From Taeniopygia guttata (Eukaryota > Chordata > Aves > Passeriformes > Estrildidae), in contig NC_133044.1 of NCBI RefSeq assembly GCF_048771995.1, positions 82,001 through 146,000 of the forward strand: 64,000 nt of DNA, written 5' to 3'. The notes below the pieces were generated by a model. The model ran no database searches, was not told the origin of the DNA, and saw only the letters and a program-made list of their open reading frames with translations. Numbering within the stretch: position 1 is the first letter of the stretch; each line of letters starts with the position of its first letter. The translations under genes were made by a program, and so were the position numbers. This document shows positions 13,401-28,400 of the stretch, piece by piece.

Positions 13401-16400
13401 CACTACAGTCAGCTATGTAAAAACACACTTAATTAATTATATGACTCCAGGAGGGCATACGAGGAGGGGTAGATCACATGTTGCTGGAAGGAAGGAAGGA
13501 AGAGAGCAGTTTGTTTACACAGAACATTCACTGTGGACAAAATTAGGCAAGGCAGCCCTCAGATGCGAGAGACAGAGGAAAAAACACTAGCACAAGGTAA
13601 AAATCATTATAGCAGTCATGAGGGTGTAGAGATTTTTCTCTTATATTGAGTGTTTGACTGTTGTATAGATGTTGGAGAACCTCTGAGATGCACCGCAGGT
13701 ATAACAATGGGGACTGAATGAAAAATGAGACCAGATGAACTTACTAAAGACACTACAGTCTGCACCAGTCTTGCACAGAAACATGGGTCTCCTGTGGGAG
13801 TTTAATGGATCCAACTCAACAGAGCTCATAGTTTCAGACACTATGGGTTAGTACCCACATCACAACAAGTCGCTTAATAAAATGTCTAAACCATGCAACA
13901 CAAAAATTAACCTTTCCCATTAAAGTGGGCAATCTTAATTCACACCCAATTTAGTATATTTTAAATATTTTCTTTTTATTGCCTTGACCTAGTAATTAAC
14001 TTTTTTTAAACATGAGAATTGCAAAATTCAACAAAACAAGACCAACATAGAATTATGCTGATTTATTTTATACATAGGAAAGAATCAAGTGAGAAATAAA
14101 TATATAAATTTCCCATTATTATACAGGGAAATTATAAAAACATAAAAATTATACAAGGAAGAAGAACAAGAAAAAAGAGAAAAAAATCCAATCTTGCCTG
14201 AAAAAATGACCTTAAAGATCAAATTAATGACTGCATTTCTGTCGTACTTTGCAGTTAACCCAGGGCTGATTGCTAGCACCTTAGCATCACTCCTTGACAA
14301 AACTGCATTTAACCATTGCACAGGAAGCTGCAGGCTGTACTCTGCTCCTAACCAAGCACCATATGTACACGTTTAAACACTGTACAGCTTTTATCATTGA
14401 CTTAAACTGGGATTAATTTTATTTCACAAGAAAACAATAGATGGTTTTCAGAAAGACTACAAAGTTTTTCTCCTTCTGCAAAGACATCAACCTGAAAAAT
14501 GATGTAGCTAAAGTTTCCTCTTACACATAAGATTTGCACCTATTGTCCAGCAACCCATCTGAATATTTCATGAAGAAAAATCTCCTGAAGTTGATTAATT
14601 ACTTCTCTCTCAGAGTAATGCTTCTCCGTAACAGCAGACTAGTTATACTCTTAATTTGATGGAAAGACAAAGCAGTACTGTTCCACAGCCAACTTAAAAA
14701 CTGTTTATGTCCTATTAAGTAATAAAATAACAATTACTTTCTCATTCACTTTCCTATCTCTACCTTCCTGTACAGGGCAAGATCATGGTAAATTTTTGTA
14801 GCGGCTGTCAGTGTATCCTACCCTTCTGACTAGTACCATGTTACCTCGTGCATTACTTTGGCCTAACGAGAAATTCAAGAAGTCTGGGACAAGACAAAGG
14901 CATTTTCATACATGCTTAATGCTCTGAAATGCTCAGTACAATTTCTGGGAGCTTAGTGCACTCTGAAAAGCTACTCCTTGTGCAATCTGCTCAAAACAAA
15001 ACCAAACTTTCTCAAAACAGAACCACTGTCATTGAGTTAAGTCTTTCTAGCAGCCTTGTGCACACAACAGAAAACATAAATTCCAAGTTCCTGCCATATA
15101 GTCATATATTTTCATTTTAGGTAGTCCTGTGAGGAGCAGGAAGTTAGACTTGATCCTTATCGGTCCCTTGCAACTTGAGATATTTTGTGATTTTACAAAT
15201 TAGCTAACTCCACAGATGTACATCAAACTTAACCTTAACCAAAACCATGATTCTAGTCTTCGAGTTTTGTTCAGTGCCTTGTGGATGTTATGAAAGGAGA
15301 ACAGAAAGAGCAGTTGAAGGAATGAACAAGAAATTGTCTCTGACATTCTTAGACACTGGCTGCTGCATTTATAAACCAACCTTTTTTCCCCCCCTACTAT
15401 AGATGGGGAAAAAATGAGATCCAAAAGATATGATACTAGAGAGGAAAAAAAAAATTATCATTCAGTGATGCATTTACTGCACTTAAAATCTCAGGAAATA
15501 TTTTCTTAAAGGGAAATTTTGAAGAGACCTGGAGTAATGGGGAGTCAGAGTGCATGTCATGAATTCAACAGCACTTTATGGTCCACAGAGAAACATTAAG
15601 CTTGAAATTATATATATAAAAAAAAAATCAGTAGGAATCAAAAAGCTTAATCCTAGGTGGTGCAGAAAGGGAAGGCATTGCAGGTTTCCATACACAGACT
15701 AAATACAACTTGCACAACAGCAGCATCTCCCAGCTCCAAGCTACTATCTTGTAATGGGGTGGATATGAAGAATAAGTTTGATCTATATCTGCAATTCAAA
15801 TGACAGAAAAAATGCAATGTCCCTTCCAGCACTATTTTCCAGATAGATGTAATAAATTTGTTAAAAGATGAAAATATCTGTGTAACCTAGTCTTGTGCAA
15901 TGGGACAAAGAAAGGCCTTTCACTCACCTGATATGAAAATTTCCAGTTGTGAAAGCTGATCATGTCCAAATATTTTGCTGGTAACCAGTAAAGCAATCCA
16001 TCAGTCTGTATGTGTGGCATATGAAGCACAGGAAAAGTGAATTTCACAGGCATTTTACAGTCAGTTATGTTTTAAACAACTAAAAATTAAATCGTATTTT
16101 GTCAATATACCTGAGAATTCATCCTAATTTGAAGCATTTTAATTCAATTAACTGGATTTGCAGAGTAAAATAGTAGCATGTTGCTGACAAAATTGACTAA
16201 TGGGTTTTAAAATTTAATTAGGGTGTATTAAATAAATAGTCATCATCTGTGGCAAGCTTTATTACAGAAATTACATTGTTATTTGTTTGCTTGCTTGTTT
16301 ATTTTCTACAAAAATACCAAATATGGCCTCTTTCGGTTTTTTTAATAAATTAAGTTTTAAAACAATGAAACAGTCAAGATTCATTGGGGCTTTGCCTGTT

Positions 16401-19400
16401 TCACTTTTTTTGTGTGTGCATGCGTGGGTTTCTGTAACATTTACATTTTGGAAAATGCAGGCTGAGCTGGCAAGGAAGATGACCAAGCCTGCCTGAAAAG
16501 AGAGCTTTGGCTTAAACTCAGGGGAAAGAAGAGAGCACACCACCTTTGAAAGAAGAGGCAAGCAACTGGGGAGTACTACAGGGCTGTTGTGAGGTTACAC
16601 AGGGACAAAACTGGAAGGGCTAAAGCCCAACTAGAACTCAGTCTTAAAACTACTGCTAGAAAAGACAAAATAAAATGCTTCTTACAAATATGTCAGACAT
16701 AAAAAGAGGGCCAAGGAGAATCTCCATCCTTTACTGGATGCAGAAGGAAACACTATGACAAATATTGTGACCCAGGGCCCAGGGAAAGAAGCCTGCTTCT
16801 GGCAGGATTTGTGACCTTGGATAATAGCCTGGTTGATTTTTCTCTTCAGCAGGCCAGCGGGCATTCAGTGGCAGGACAAGAGAGAATGCCTTTAAACCTA
16901 AGACAGTAGGTTTAGTTTGGGTACTAGGAAGAAATTAATGCCTCTGAGGGTGCTCAGGCACTGGCACAGGTTGCCCAAAGCAGCTGTGGCTGCCCCTGGA
17001 TCCCTGGAAGTGTCCAAGGCCAGGCTGGACAGGGCTTGGAGCAGCCTGGGACAGTGGGAAGTGTCCCTGCCCATGGCAGGGGGTAGAATGGAATGGGTGT
17101 TAAGGTCCCTCCAACCCAAACCTCTCTATGATTAATTACACCTTCTGGTGAAAGACAGATATTATGTGCTCCTGAGAACCATCAGTTGTACAAGAATGCA
17201 CAGTCAAAAAAAAAAAAAAAAAAAAAAAAAACCAAACAGGGACTGTACACACCAAGTTTCAGATATTATCTAATTCTGTCACACATTAGAAAGACGTATA
17301 TTTCTTTTTATTAAAAGAAATAACCAAACAAAATCATGCCAATTACTTATTATCCTACAACTACACCACAAACTGACATTACTGCAAAAATCTTGCTGCA
17401 GTGATTTTAATACATAATCTAAACCAACCATTTCAACCTTCCTACTCATACATCCATCTATGTTCCTGAAGATCATCTTCACATCTCTCTAAATTTCTAA
17501 GGGAAGCTTTTGTAGGAAAAAGCTATCCACAGACAAGAAAGATGTACAAGCACTTTCTCCTCACTGCTAGACAAACTTTCCTCCAAGACATCTTCCACCA
17601 CTGCTAAAGACAAAAGCTCTCTCTACCCATGTCAAAGACAGTAAGCAAACCTGATATATACAATCCATTACTATCACACTGCTAAGTAATTAGAACCAGT
17701 GTCTTGGGGCAAATAGGTAAAGGAAATTGATGAAGATCACATTAAAATCTCAAGCTTGGCATTTGCTAAATTCTGAAATCTTAGCTTTGCAAAAGCCAAG
17801 CTTGTTCTGGGATATTCAGCAACTGTAATGAAATATAACCTGTCCTATCATTTCTGGTAAAATGTCCAAGAATTAGAGCTGTCCAGCAATAGCTGTTGGT
17901 TCACTGAAGACAGGCAGAAAACTAGACAGTCATAGAAAAAATGAGAAGCTTAATACAAGAAAAACTTCCAAGCCTGTATATTTTATTAGATCTGATGAAA
18001 AAAAGAGGTCTGATATTGCAATGTAGCTTGCACAAAGTTACACAGCAGTTATGTCTATGTCAATGACCCAAAAAATGCCAACTGCTTCTGCTCACCAGTT
18101 AGGAAGGCAGAAGGAAATAAAATTCCCTAATGTGGAAGTTACCAGCTCAGGAAGGGCAGTCTGATCTACTAAAGCTGCAGAACAACTCAACCTTTTTCTC
18201 ACTGTTGTTAAGTGTAATTAAAGCTGGTTCATGTCCATGGATGTGTGACACTGGTCAGCTGGCAAAGCCGAGGTATCCTGGCGTTGAGCTGCATTGCCCA
18301 TTCCTTGGCAGCTTCATGTTTCTTCTACTCTTTAGAAAAATAAAATGAACTGAGGGAAGGTGGGGAAAGAGGTGACAAAATGAAGGCTGAAGAGCTGAAA
18401 AGCTACTGGCTGTATATGGAGATTGAATCATAACAATACAGATAAACTCCAACTGCACTGGCAAGAGTTTATTATCTCCTTATGGAGCTCTGTGGTTCTT
18501 CATTCATTTGAGATGTTTCTGGATTCTCTCATATTTTAATTTGCATGTGTGAGAGAAGAAAGAAAAGAAAAAATAAACAGTATGCTAAGCTTTCATAATA
18601 CTTTCCAACTCTCAAGCCCATATTTACAAAAGGCCAATATAACGAGATAGCAATTGAGGGTGAGAGGATAACCCTAGTATTTATTCATGTGACCTTATTT
18701 GAAGTCTTATATACGTTTGGTCTCAAACAAACATGTCTTGACTTCATGGATAATGCATACTCCAGCATTTTTTGTCAGGATTTCACCCTTGAAATGCTGA
18801 CACGGGTTTAAGTTTACATGTCAATTACTATCTTGAATTGAATGACATTTTTTTCTGTAACAGGTATTTTCCTGGTTTATAAGTTAACATGTATAGAACT
18901 CTCATTTCCACCACAAAAAAAAAAAAACCAACAAAAAAACCCAAAAAAACAAAAAAAAAAAACCCAAAAAACCAAAAAACTCAAGTAATGCAATATAAAG
19001 CATATACTAAATTCAAAGTATATGAAAAGTCTTCTTCACCTTACCTCAACTTACCTTCACTAAACTATGCAAAAACAAACCAACAATAACTTCAAACTTA
19101 GAAACACTAACAATATATATTTAAAGTAAGGATGTGATCTCAAGATAGCTGGATGACTGAAAACCACCAGACTGAATTTGTTCCTAGTGGTGAGTACATG
19201 CAGCTTCCCTTAATGTAATAGACAGAATACTTAGCATTTTGCAGAATACTTTAATGAATTTAAATGCGTAACTATGATGTGTGAAAATACTTTTGTTCTA
19301 CAACAACAAAGGCATCTGCATCAACATAATTTATGCAGTTGCATGAACTTTTAATTCAGCTTGATTGCTGTTTGTGTTATTTTCTGTATTTAGCAAGGGT

Positions 19401-22400
19401 GCATCAAAGAAGATTTCTGTCAGTCTGCTTTACAGGATTTCTGCTTTCTTTTGCACTGCTGAAACAGTGAAATCACATTCTGGCTTAACAAGATAGAGTA
19501 TGTGTAATATTGGCTCAGACTTGTGCTAGCCCAGCTCTCAACAACTTCAGTCCTTGCCTGGCATCTCCATTAAGAACAGTCAAGCTCAGCACAATGAACT
19601 GTGACCCAACTGGCAGCAAAAGTGACAGGGTATCAGAATGCAGATCCATCTTAGCATAGATTAATTCACTGGCTGTTTTAAGTCAGGTATGCTGGTTCTA
19701 AGGTTTCTAACAGATGTGTAGGAACAAAAATGAAGAAAAGAAAAGAACAGATAAAAATTCCTTTATTTGCAAAACATCACAGAGAATTAGCTTAAATGAA
19801 AATAGAAACCCTTTGTATGAAGAAAGATGAAGTGTAATTCAGAGGACTGCTTCCTTTGTTTGTGCACATCTCGCACGCAACCCTGGGTCTCACATTCTCT
19901 GCAGCAGTTATTCAACTGCATAATCCAAAAAAACCCCATCCTGTTTTCAGCCTTGTTTCTGAATAGCAGAAACTCTTAAAAGCAGTCTCTTACAACTCTT
20001 TCCTTAGTGTCCAGCACAAAGGGCACTGTGGAAGAAAAAGTAAAACAAACCCATCCCCATACAAAGGTGCTAAAGTGAAAAAAATACCCTGTTCTAAATC
20101 TTTGCCAGGAATGGGACAAGTAGAGAAATTTCTGCAAGAATTCAAGGATAAATGGTTCTTGGCTAGTTATTTAGAAGACTAACTCATAATTTATATAATA
20201 ATGTATTACTTTTGCTTGGCACTTCATAGCATAGAAAATGCCATATTTACAACAGGTAAAACACCTATAGTATATCTTAAAAATTGCCATTGAATTCCTG
20301 AATAAGTTAGCAATCAACATAAATGAGGCCTTGATATCATGTTAAAAGCAAATGCAAAACTGACTTTTTAAATCTTTTTACCTATTTAACAACTGTAAAT
20401 ACACTATTTGTATTGTGTCTACCTGTCAGTTAAGTATTATAAAAAAATTATTTTCATGGTAGGTAATGAATAAGTTTGTGACTCAGATAAATATTACTTT
20501 TATATATACCTGTTTACTTAAATAAACATGTTAACAGATATTTTCAGGATTGACTACATGTAGAAAATCCATAAAGAAAAGCCTCCTAAAATGGACAAGT
20601 ATATTGAATTATTTCTAAAACGGGATTAATTAACAAGCAGCATTACTCCTGAGCCCCATATCACTGATGGAGAAGCAAGCTAGGTCTTTCTCTCTCCCTG
20701 AAGTCAACAAGGTAATCTAATTTTCAAACAACTACGCAATTTAGGAGCCAAAGAAACAATAACACTGCTTAGGCCTCTATCCTAAGTCCCAAATTCTTAC
20801 TGGTGTATCAATGCCCATTTCCCACTCCTTTCAGTGGTTCACAGTTACATACATATTTACATAAAAATGGCCCCAAATGAAAGTTATGTGTTCCCATAGA
20901 AATTCCAGATAAGGTTTTGTTGACTTTCAGGACAAAATAACCTGGTGACAACAAGAAGTCTCTCACACATTGAATACAAGAAAAAATAAGTTTTAGTCTT
21001 GTAATCTATCTCACAGTTGTTCAGATGAGTCCAACACTGACTTCCCACTGAAGCAAATAAATTTGTATTACCTGGTCTGCCAAAGTTTTCTCCTGAAAGA
21101 GATCACTGCAATTCATTTCTCGGCGCTAAAATGTCACTTACATATCTATGTAAATCTTTTAACTATGGTATACTGTAAAATGCCTTCTTCTAAAATTACT
21201 TCTGTAGATTATTTACAAAGTAGCTAAAAAGTAATTGCTTCAGTAGTCAGACGTTCTTGTTAACCCTTAAGCACTATGTAAAACAAGCTAAACGTTACCT
21301 TGATTTTCTTCAAGCTTCCCAATTGTTTCTATTTGCTCAACAAGGTCATTTGAGTTCCACTGGCTCATGCCTATGAGAATAGCATTTTTTCCTTCCACCA
21401 TCTCTTCTGTAAAAGGAAAAAGAACAGAATAAATTGATGTCACAAACAAGAGAAAAAAGACAGGGTGAGAGCTAGCAATCAAGAGAGAAATAAACACTCA
21501 CTAGAGCCCCTGATGGGAACATATAACAGGTTATGCGGGACTGTCCAGGAAAGCTTCTTGCCTACTCATATGCTTTACAGCAATCCTGTATGCTTCATAG
21601 ATTACATACAGGAAAAACATGGAAAAGAGAGGACTGTCTGAATCTTTTCTCTCTTGAGCAGCCACTGCAAAACAAAGTCTATAATAATCACTTTGAGTGT
21701 TAGAGTGGTTGGTTGGTTTGGATTTTTTTTTTTTTTTTTACTTTTTTTATTTGAAGAGCATTCAAAAGGCAGAGCAGAGGGAAACGCAGACACACAGACC
21801 AGTTCAAGACTTTTCTCCTTTTATCAAAGGCACCTGTGCTACCTAAAGCTTTACATTTTCATCTAGGGACATAATGGAATGGAACCAAGCCCACAGCACA
21901 GAGAACCATCTCTTTTATTGAGATCCTATCCAGGAATTGGGGTAGGAAAAACTGAAATCACAAAACACAACCTGTAGATAGATATTAACTCTTTTGTAAA
22001 AAACAAACCCAAAACCAAACAGGCCTAGAAACTGTAGGAAAATATTTTCCCTGAATTTAACAGCTATTTGGCAAGAAGGGTGCATCAATCTTTTCTTAAT
22101 AAATTTACTCAAAGCACTTCAGCCTGGAAGTGGCTGGATACAACCCAGAATAGTCTTTGTACCTAGGGCGAGCACACAGAAAAAAGTTAAGTAAAATAAA
22201 TAATAACAGTTCTTTACTTGTTAAGGCAGATTCAGAGAATGGATCAAATTCTGTCCTCTCTTACTGTCTTTCATAGAGAGAATGGCTCTAATATGGGAGT
22301 AAAACCAGAATAATTTAGCCAGGACATTTCTGGCTAAAGTAATACTTTTCAAATACCTACCTTATAGGAGGCCTCTAAATTATTTTAAAATTTATGTTCT

Positions 22401-25400
22401 TTCATGTTATCTCGTATGTACCTGTCTCATTTAGAGAGATCTTGGTATTGGAGGAGAAAGATGGATACGTATAAAGGACTGTATAAATCACTTCACAGTC
22501 ACCATCATATCTTATCTCTCCCTAAGTCATACCTTTTATAAATAAACAATGATAAAGGTCATTGATCAAATAAGCAAAGCCCCCTGAGACTTGATGAAAT
22601 CTCAGCTGCTCCCTGAGGCAGGGAGAATCAAACAGCACAGCATTTTGCTCAGGTTTTTGTCACTTTCTCTCAGAGGCTGATTTATTTGAAGTTCTATAAG
22701 GAGGAAGGGAAGGAGCCATGATGGTTTTGGTCTCTTCCTTCCCCCCGCCCTGCAACAAGTGGTTTAAAAATCCATCTGAGTATGATGGGTATTTTCAGTG
22801 ATATTTTGTGCTTAGTCCTTACTGCTGCTGCTCCTTCTGCCAACTTTTTGAAGTGTCAATATGTGTCTTGCCCCCCTGAGCCTCACACCAGCCCCTCAGC
22901 ACAACTGCACAAATACAGATGGAAAAGTGTTCAAATTAGTAGCAGCAAAGAACAAACACATCTCTCAAGACCTCCTTAGGGCCTAGCCGTGATGAGTGTC
23001 TGGCTGATAAGTGTTAACATTTTACCCACAAATAAAAATAAGAGATAATGGTTCTCTACTATAGATTTTGTTTTCCTGCTTTGCTCTTCTTGAGCAAAGT
23101 CCAGTGTTGGCATTTGAAGACCAAGCAGCAGCAGCACAGCCGATGGCCCGAAACACTGGCAGGTGTGTGCAGAAGGTACAAAGACCAGTGAAAAGAACTG
23201 AAAACAAATGAGAGACGTGCCTCCAGGGCTGTGTTATGGAAGATTTCTTTTCAGCTTAAAGGGTGTGGGGAAATCGGTATGGGGGTGTTTGCCTGTCTGT
23301 TGTGGAAGTCTAATAAAACAGACAAATGGGAATGTGCAGGCTTCTCTGAGCAGCTTTTCAAATCTGAGAAAAAGTGTTAGTCAACCATGGAATTTCATAT
23401 ACTGACAATTTTGTGATGATGTATTCAGCTGTAATTTTCATCTTCTGTGATCAGAGGTATGTTGCAGTTAAATTATAAGGTAATTTCCTGCACCAAATAT
23501 AATTTTTCATGTTGACACTGTAAAATTCCTGCCTAACTCATGGCATGTCACAGAGAAAGCAAGAAACAAAGGAAAGCCAGTCAATATAAAACAGTAAAAT
23601 ATTACTTCTCCCTTTCCGTATGAATTTCACTGAATTAAGTAGTTAGCCATGACAGATGAATCAACAGTGAAAACATGTACAGATGTTTCATCTCAAATAC
23701 AGGTGTTTGATTCTCTATTTACAAGGCTGCCAGCAGAAACTTCTTTGTTTGAGAAACTGAGATTTGACCCCAGCTGTTTTTCAGAATACAAAAGCAGCTG
23801 ACTAATGTTATGTTTTAATGGTGCCAACTGCTGTGCCCACTGTTTCCTACTTCAGTCTGTCTATGAAGTACAAATTACACATGGGTAGATGTGGGATAGC
23901 TTCCAAATTCTCCCATGAAGAAACCCCATAGTACTCAACTCCAGCTGCACTGTGCACCTGCAAGAATATCAAACATTGATGAAGCACTCTGTATAAGTAA
24001 CAGAGAATGGGTAAGGAATATAGGTAAGAAACACTGCAGAAAATTTTATGCTGGAGACAGAAAAAGGGTATCAAGCTACCTCATTTGTAGGAGGTGAAAG
24101 CCACAGTCTCTGTCCTGGACAGGTCTCCCTCACTCCAGCACAAACAAACTCCTCTTGTTTCTTTGGTGCTAAATTTAACCTACTGATAATGCCAATTACT
24201 TCAGCCCACATGTATGTTTTCCTCTACCAAAGACACAAGCTCCCTTATCACCAAGAGAGCTTCTGAGTGTAGAAACGCTTTCTGCTTCTTTCGCTAGTAT
24301 TTATACCTCTGTGTACATTTATTTTCCTGACATTTAAACACTTTATTTCTGAAAGGCTGGTTGGGAGAAAGCAGAGATGATACTAAATTAGGAGGACCTA
24401 CGGACTGCCTCAAGGGTAACAAGGCCTTGCAGAGGGATAGTAACAGACCACAATCACCAGCCATATGAAATTTAACATGTGTGAGTGCTGGATTGTGCAC
24501 CCAGGATGGGGAAACCCTGGGTAGACCTACAAACGGTGGGAGAAGGGGCTGAAGAGAAGCCGTGGAGAAAGAGATCTGAAGGTTTAAGTGGATGGCAAAT
24601 TGAATAAGAGTCAACCATGCATCCTGGCAACTAGAAGGGCCAGCAGTCCTGGGGTGCATCAGACACAGTACCCTAGCCAGCTGAAGGAAGGTGACTGCCA
24701 CACTCTGCTCTGGCACAACCTCTCATTGAGTCCTGTGTCTAGTTTGGGGTGCCATAATACAAGAAAGATCTAAAGCCATTAGAGAGCATCCAGATGCGGA
24801 ATGGCCTCAAGACAAAGATTTATGAGGAATGATTGAGGTCCCTCGTTTTGTTCAATTTGGAGAAGAGAAGACTGAGGGGAGACCTCATCGCAGTCTGCAA
24901 TTTCCTCAAGGTGGGCCATGGAGAAGGAGTTCTGATACCTCTCTGGTGACCAGTGACAGGATATGAAGAAATGAAAATCTATCTAAACAAAACTTGATTT
25001 GAAGAGCATTTTTGCAAGATAACTATCAAGTAATCTAAACTTGGAAATACATCTGTCAACTCAATATGGACTATGTCCAGCAAATTCAAAGTGCATTTCT
25101 TGTTCTCGGTCTACAATGCATGCCTCACCAGCTCCAAAAATGTACGCATCAAACTGACCTTCAAAGCATTACTGAACAATGGATCTTGACGATTCAAAAG
25201 AATATTCTATCAAGCACAGTAAGTGATTATACTCCCAAAAGACAGAATCTAGCCACACTTTTAATCTATTCACATCAAAGAAAACTATCCCATCTAGAAT
25301 GTCTAAAACACCATCATTTTAGTTCTCTTTATGGAGAAAAAAATTGAAGTATGATTTGGTGCTCAAGGTTACAACTACAGCTTCACACAGAATTTGGAAA

Positions 25401-28400
25401 CATTGCTGAAATCATCAAGACAGCTATTTTAAGCACATGGTAGAACATTGCAAAGCACAAAGGCAGTGTGGAGGAAGATCAGCATATGGTATATTTCTTT
25501 TATATTTCCAACTCTTCCATTCACTAAAGCTTAAGATTTAAATGCAGCTTAAACAGTTTGGGTATCCTATTCTCATTGAATACCCAGTGGGAAAAGATCA
25601 CCATCTCTCATTCTCTTCATGCTTAGATGTCTCACATGGACATTTAATTTTGATCCACAGAAACAATTTATCACATATTATTATCTCTCACTAAAAGTTT
25701 ATTATTAGGGGATTAACAACTAAGTAACAGATGTTGTTCATTATCTTTACATAACAGTGACTTTTTATTTCAAGTTACCATTATAATAATGATAGCAACT
25801 GTCATTGCAAGCATTTCAGACTACATAGAGACTACTTTTGACATTAAAACTTAAGTGTTTAGGAAAGTTCTTTCAGAAAAAGCAAGTGAAATGTGCCAGA
25901 AAAGCGTAAATTTTGATTCCTGGAAACAAAACCAAAACCAGAGCCCCAGCCTCCCACTCAAGGTGGATGATTGTGTATGCACACAACCTACAAATTCTTC
26001 TCCCACTTCAGAACAAAACGTGGCATGTTACCAACCACGTCAAGATTCAGGGCCTCACAGATGACGTAGGGAGTGCTGCAGTTACCTTAGCTGGCTAGAG
26101 CACAGTGCCATAGTCACAGGTTTGATCCCCATATGGGCTATTCACTTAGGGGCTGGACTCAATGATCCTTGTGGGTCCCTTCCAAGCCAGAATATCCTGT
26201 GATGAAATCCGCAACATTCAAATACTGCTCCTTGAACATGAAGAAATCCCAGTCCCTCCAGAGGAAGTTTTGATACAGTGGAAAACCTAAGACATTAGTC
26301 TTAACAGTTGGCCAATCAGTAACATAGACACTCATGGCCTTCATCAGGAACTGTGAACAAGAACACTCCCATTGTAACCTCACACACCGTCTGAGCTGGG
26401 AAGGACCAGGGTTAGACCCCAGGAGGTCTGCACTGGTGGTGTCTTGCTGCTTCTGATGCCAGACTCAGCTCAGAGCATCTCACTCATCCACGCCAGCACC
26501 TCACCAAACTCCTGTAAATTTAGGTCCATTCACAAATCCTGGGTAGAAGAACTGATGGAGGTTTTGTCTGATAAAGACAGTTGTCAGTTACCACCCATTA
26601 AGGAGTTTACTTAGTTGTTGCAAAATTGGGGGAAAATGGGGAGGGGAGGACAAAAATGTGTACTCACCTCGTGCATCAAAGAATTCATCATCGGAGCTCT
26701 CTACAGAGTCTCTGAGAACACTCTGCATGTGCCGCTGAGCACCACCAAATCGGCATGGGCCAGCTGGAAATACAAGGAGACTCCCATTAACACAAGGGAA
26801 TGCTCACCTCTGCTCCAGAAAAGACCCTGACCCAACATATTAATGAACAGTTTGTGTAGGTGCCTCAGGAGGATGGTCATCATGCACACTTTAATCTCAA
26901 CTATCAGCCAGCCAGAGCTCTCAGGATGGCAAAAAAATACTTCCACTTACCAAAGTGATAAAAACAAGTTTGTGTCAAAGATAAGCCTGCATTCAGCTAA
27001 TGCAGTGACCTCAAAAGATAAACTCTTTCCTGTTGAATTCATCTGACTGTTCCGTTCCAACACTTGAATTGCACGTTGTTTCTAAGACACAAAGCAGCTT
27101 TTCCCCAGGACACAACAGCAGCTCCCACTTAAATTCAATTTAACTCCTAAAATAAGTGCCATCTTATTTGGCACACAGATTTGCAGACGAGCTACTTAAT
27201 TCTCACTCACTGAACTGGTTCCATCAGAGACCTCTGCTGTGCTGGGGCCTGGGGCTTTCACTTGAAGCTTGCCATTTGAAGACAGGAAGGGAAAACCACA
27301 TTAGAATAGGTACAGTAACAGATATAGTCATGACAGCTTAGATGGTCCTAATGGATTATCAAACTAATTTGCAGTTAGTAAACCAGACTTGCCTAAATAT
27401 CTGAATTCTCCTTACATCTAAGCAACCCAAACTAGAAAGAATTAGTGAAATATATTCCTTATATTAACAACAAAGTCTCCCCACAATCAGTGGAGAACCA
27501 GGGATCAAATCAACCATACCCCTAACAACACGATCGTAGAAAGGACACTCATCACCCACCAGAATAGTGTCCTTCATTTTATTCATTTCCACAAATGATG
27601 ACATCAAACCTGATTCTAATATCCTGAGCCCCTGGCCGCAAAAGCATTCTTCTTCTCTCAGTAGTAAAAGAGCAACTCAAACAGAGGAGGCATCCTTCTG
27701 TATTATTCTTGAGAAAACATGCCACTAGGTCACAGCCTTTTGTTCTTCATTTACTCCACCTACAGCTGAACTAATCAGAAATATAAGTGAAGAGTGGTAA
27801 GAAGCAGCATATTTTAGCTGGCCAAGACATGAATAAAAACAATAATCAATTAATAGCATTTTAAAAAGGTTAAAAATTGGTTATTAAGAAGTAAATAAAA
27901 ATAATAGTCAATTAATAGCATTTAAATATGCTTTTTAAAAATTGTTATTAAGGAGTCAGTATTCATTACAAGAGTATAGCATGTATTGGGAATGTGTCCA
28001 GTGATATCTGGCAGCTACTGGAGCCCCTCCATTCAGATACATATCTATCCTAAAATGCATCACTACAGTCATCAAAGCAGTGGTAGAAAGAACACTACTC
28101 TGAACTTCAAATGAAAAAAGTCTGCATTGGGTCAATGCTTGGAAGAGCAGGCATTCTAAAATTCCAAAAGCACAAGGTGGGAGGCACCACAAAAAAAACA
28201 GTGATGAATGGAGGGTTGGACAGAAGGAGGGAGGGAGCGAGAGAGGGGGATAGAGTGGAACAAAGAACAAAAGGAGGGAAGAGGCTACAAAAATTAAAAA
28301 TTGTAAAAATTTCAAATGTACTCCCAAGCAAATAGCAATTCCCTGGAGAAGAACTGCCACTAGCATGGCTGAAAATTAATAATAGTACTCAGACCACAAA

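Larger units (their letters stand above)
8489..21298 (-). other. PITPNM3 intron 3 (12.8 kb)
   Basis: Contains two plus-strand CR1 fragments (15125-15197 and 16915-17133), A-runs at 9021-9037 and 17206-17230, and an A/C-rich low-complexity tract at 18911-18980. No exon is evident, including one for the extra residues I remember in human isoform 1. Confidence 0.6.
21407..26667 (-). other. PITPNM3 intron 2
   Basis: Contains an old CR1 ORF2 fragment (24373-24975) and a tRNA-derived SINE (26079-26206). Nothing else is recognised. Confidence 0.6.

Noticed and set aside
15832-16053. 73-codon minus-strand frame followed by a donor-like GTGAGT
   Set aside because: Looks exon-like but does not match PITPNM3, and no phase-compatible neighbour is evident.
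24294-24716. 140-codon minus-strand frame
   Set aside because: It is antisense to a degraded CR1 reverse transcriptase fragment.
26087-26140. Functional tRNA-Ile gene
   Set aside because: The A-box arm has a deletion, the cloverleaf cannot form, and a CR1 tail follows; it is a SINE.
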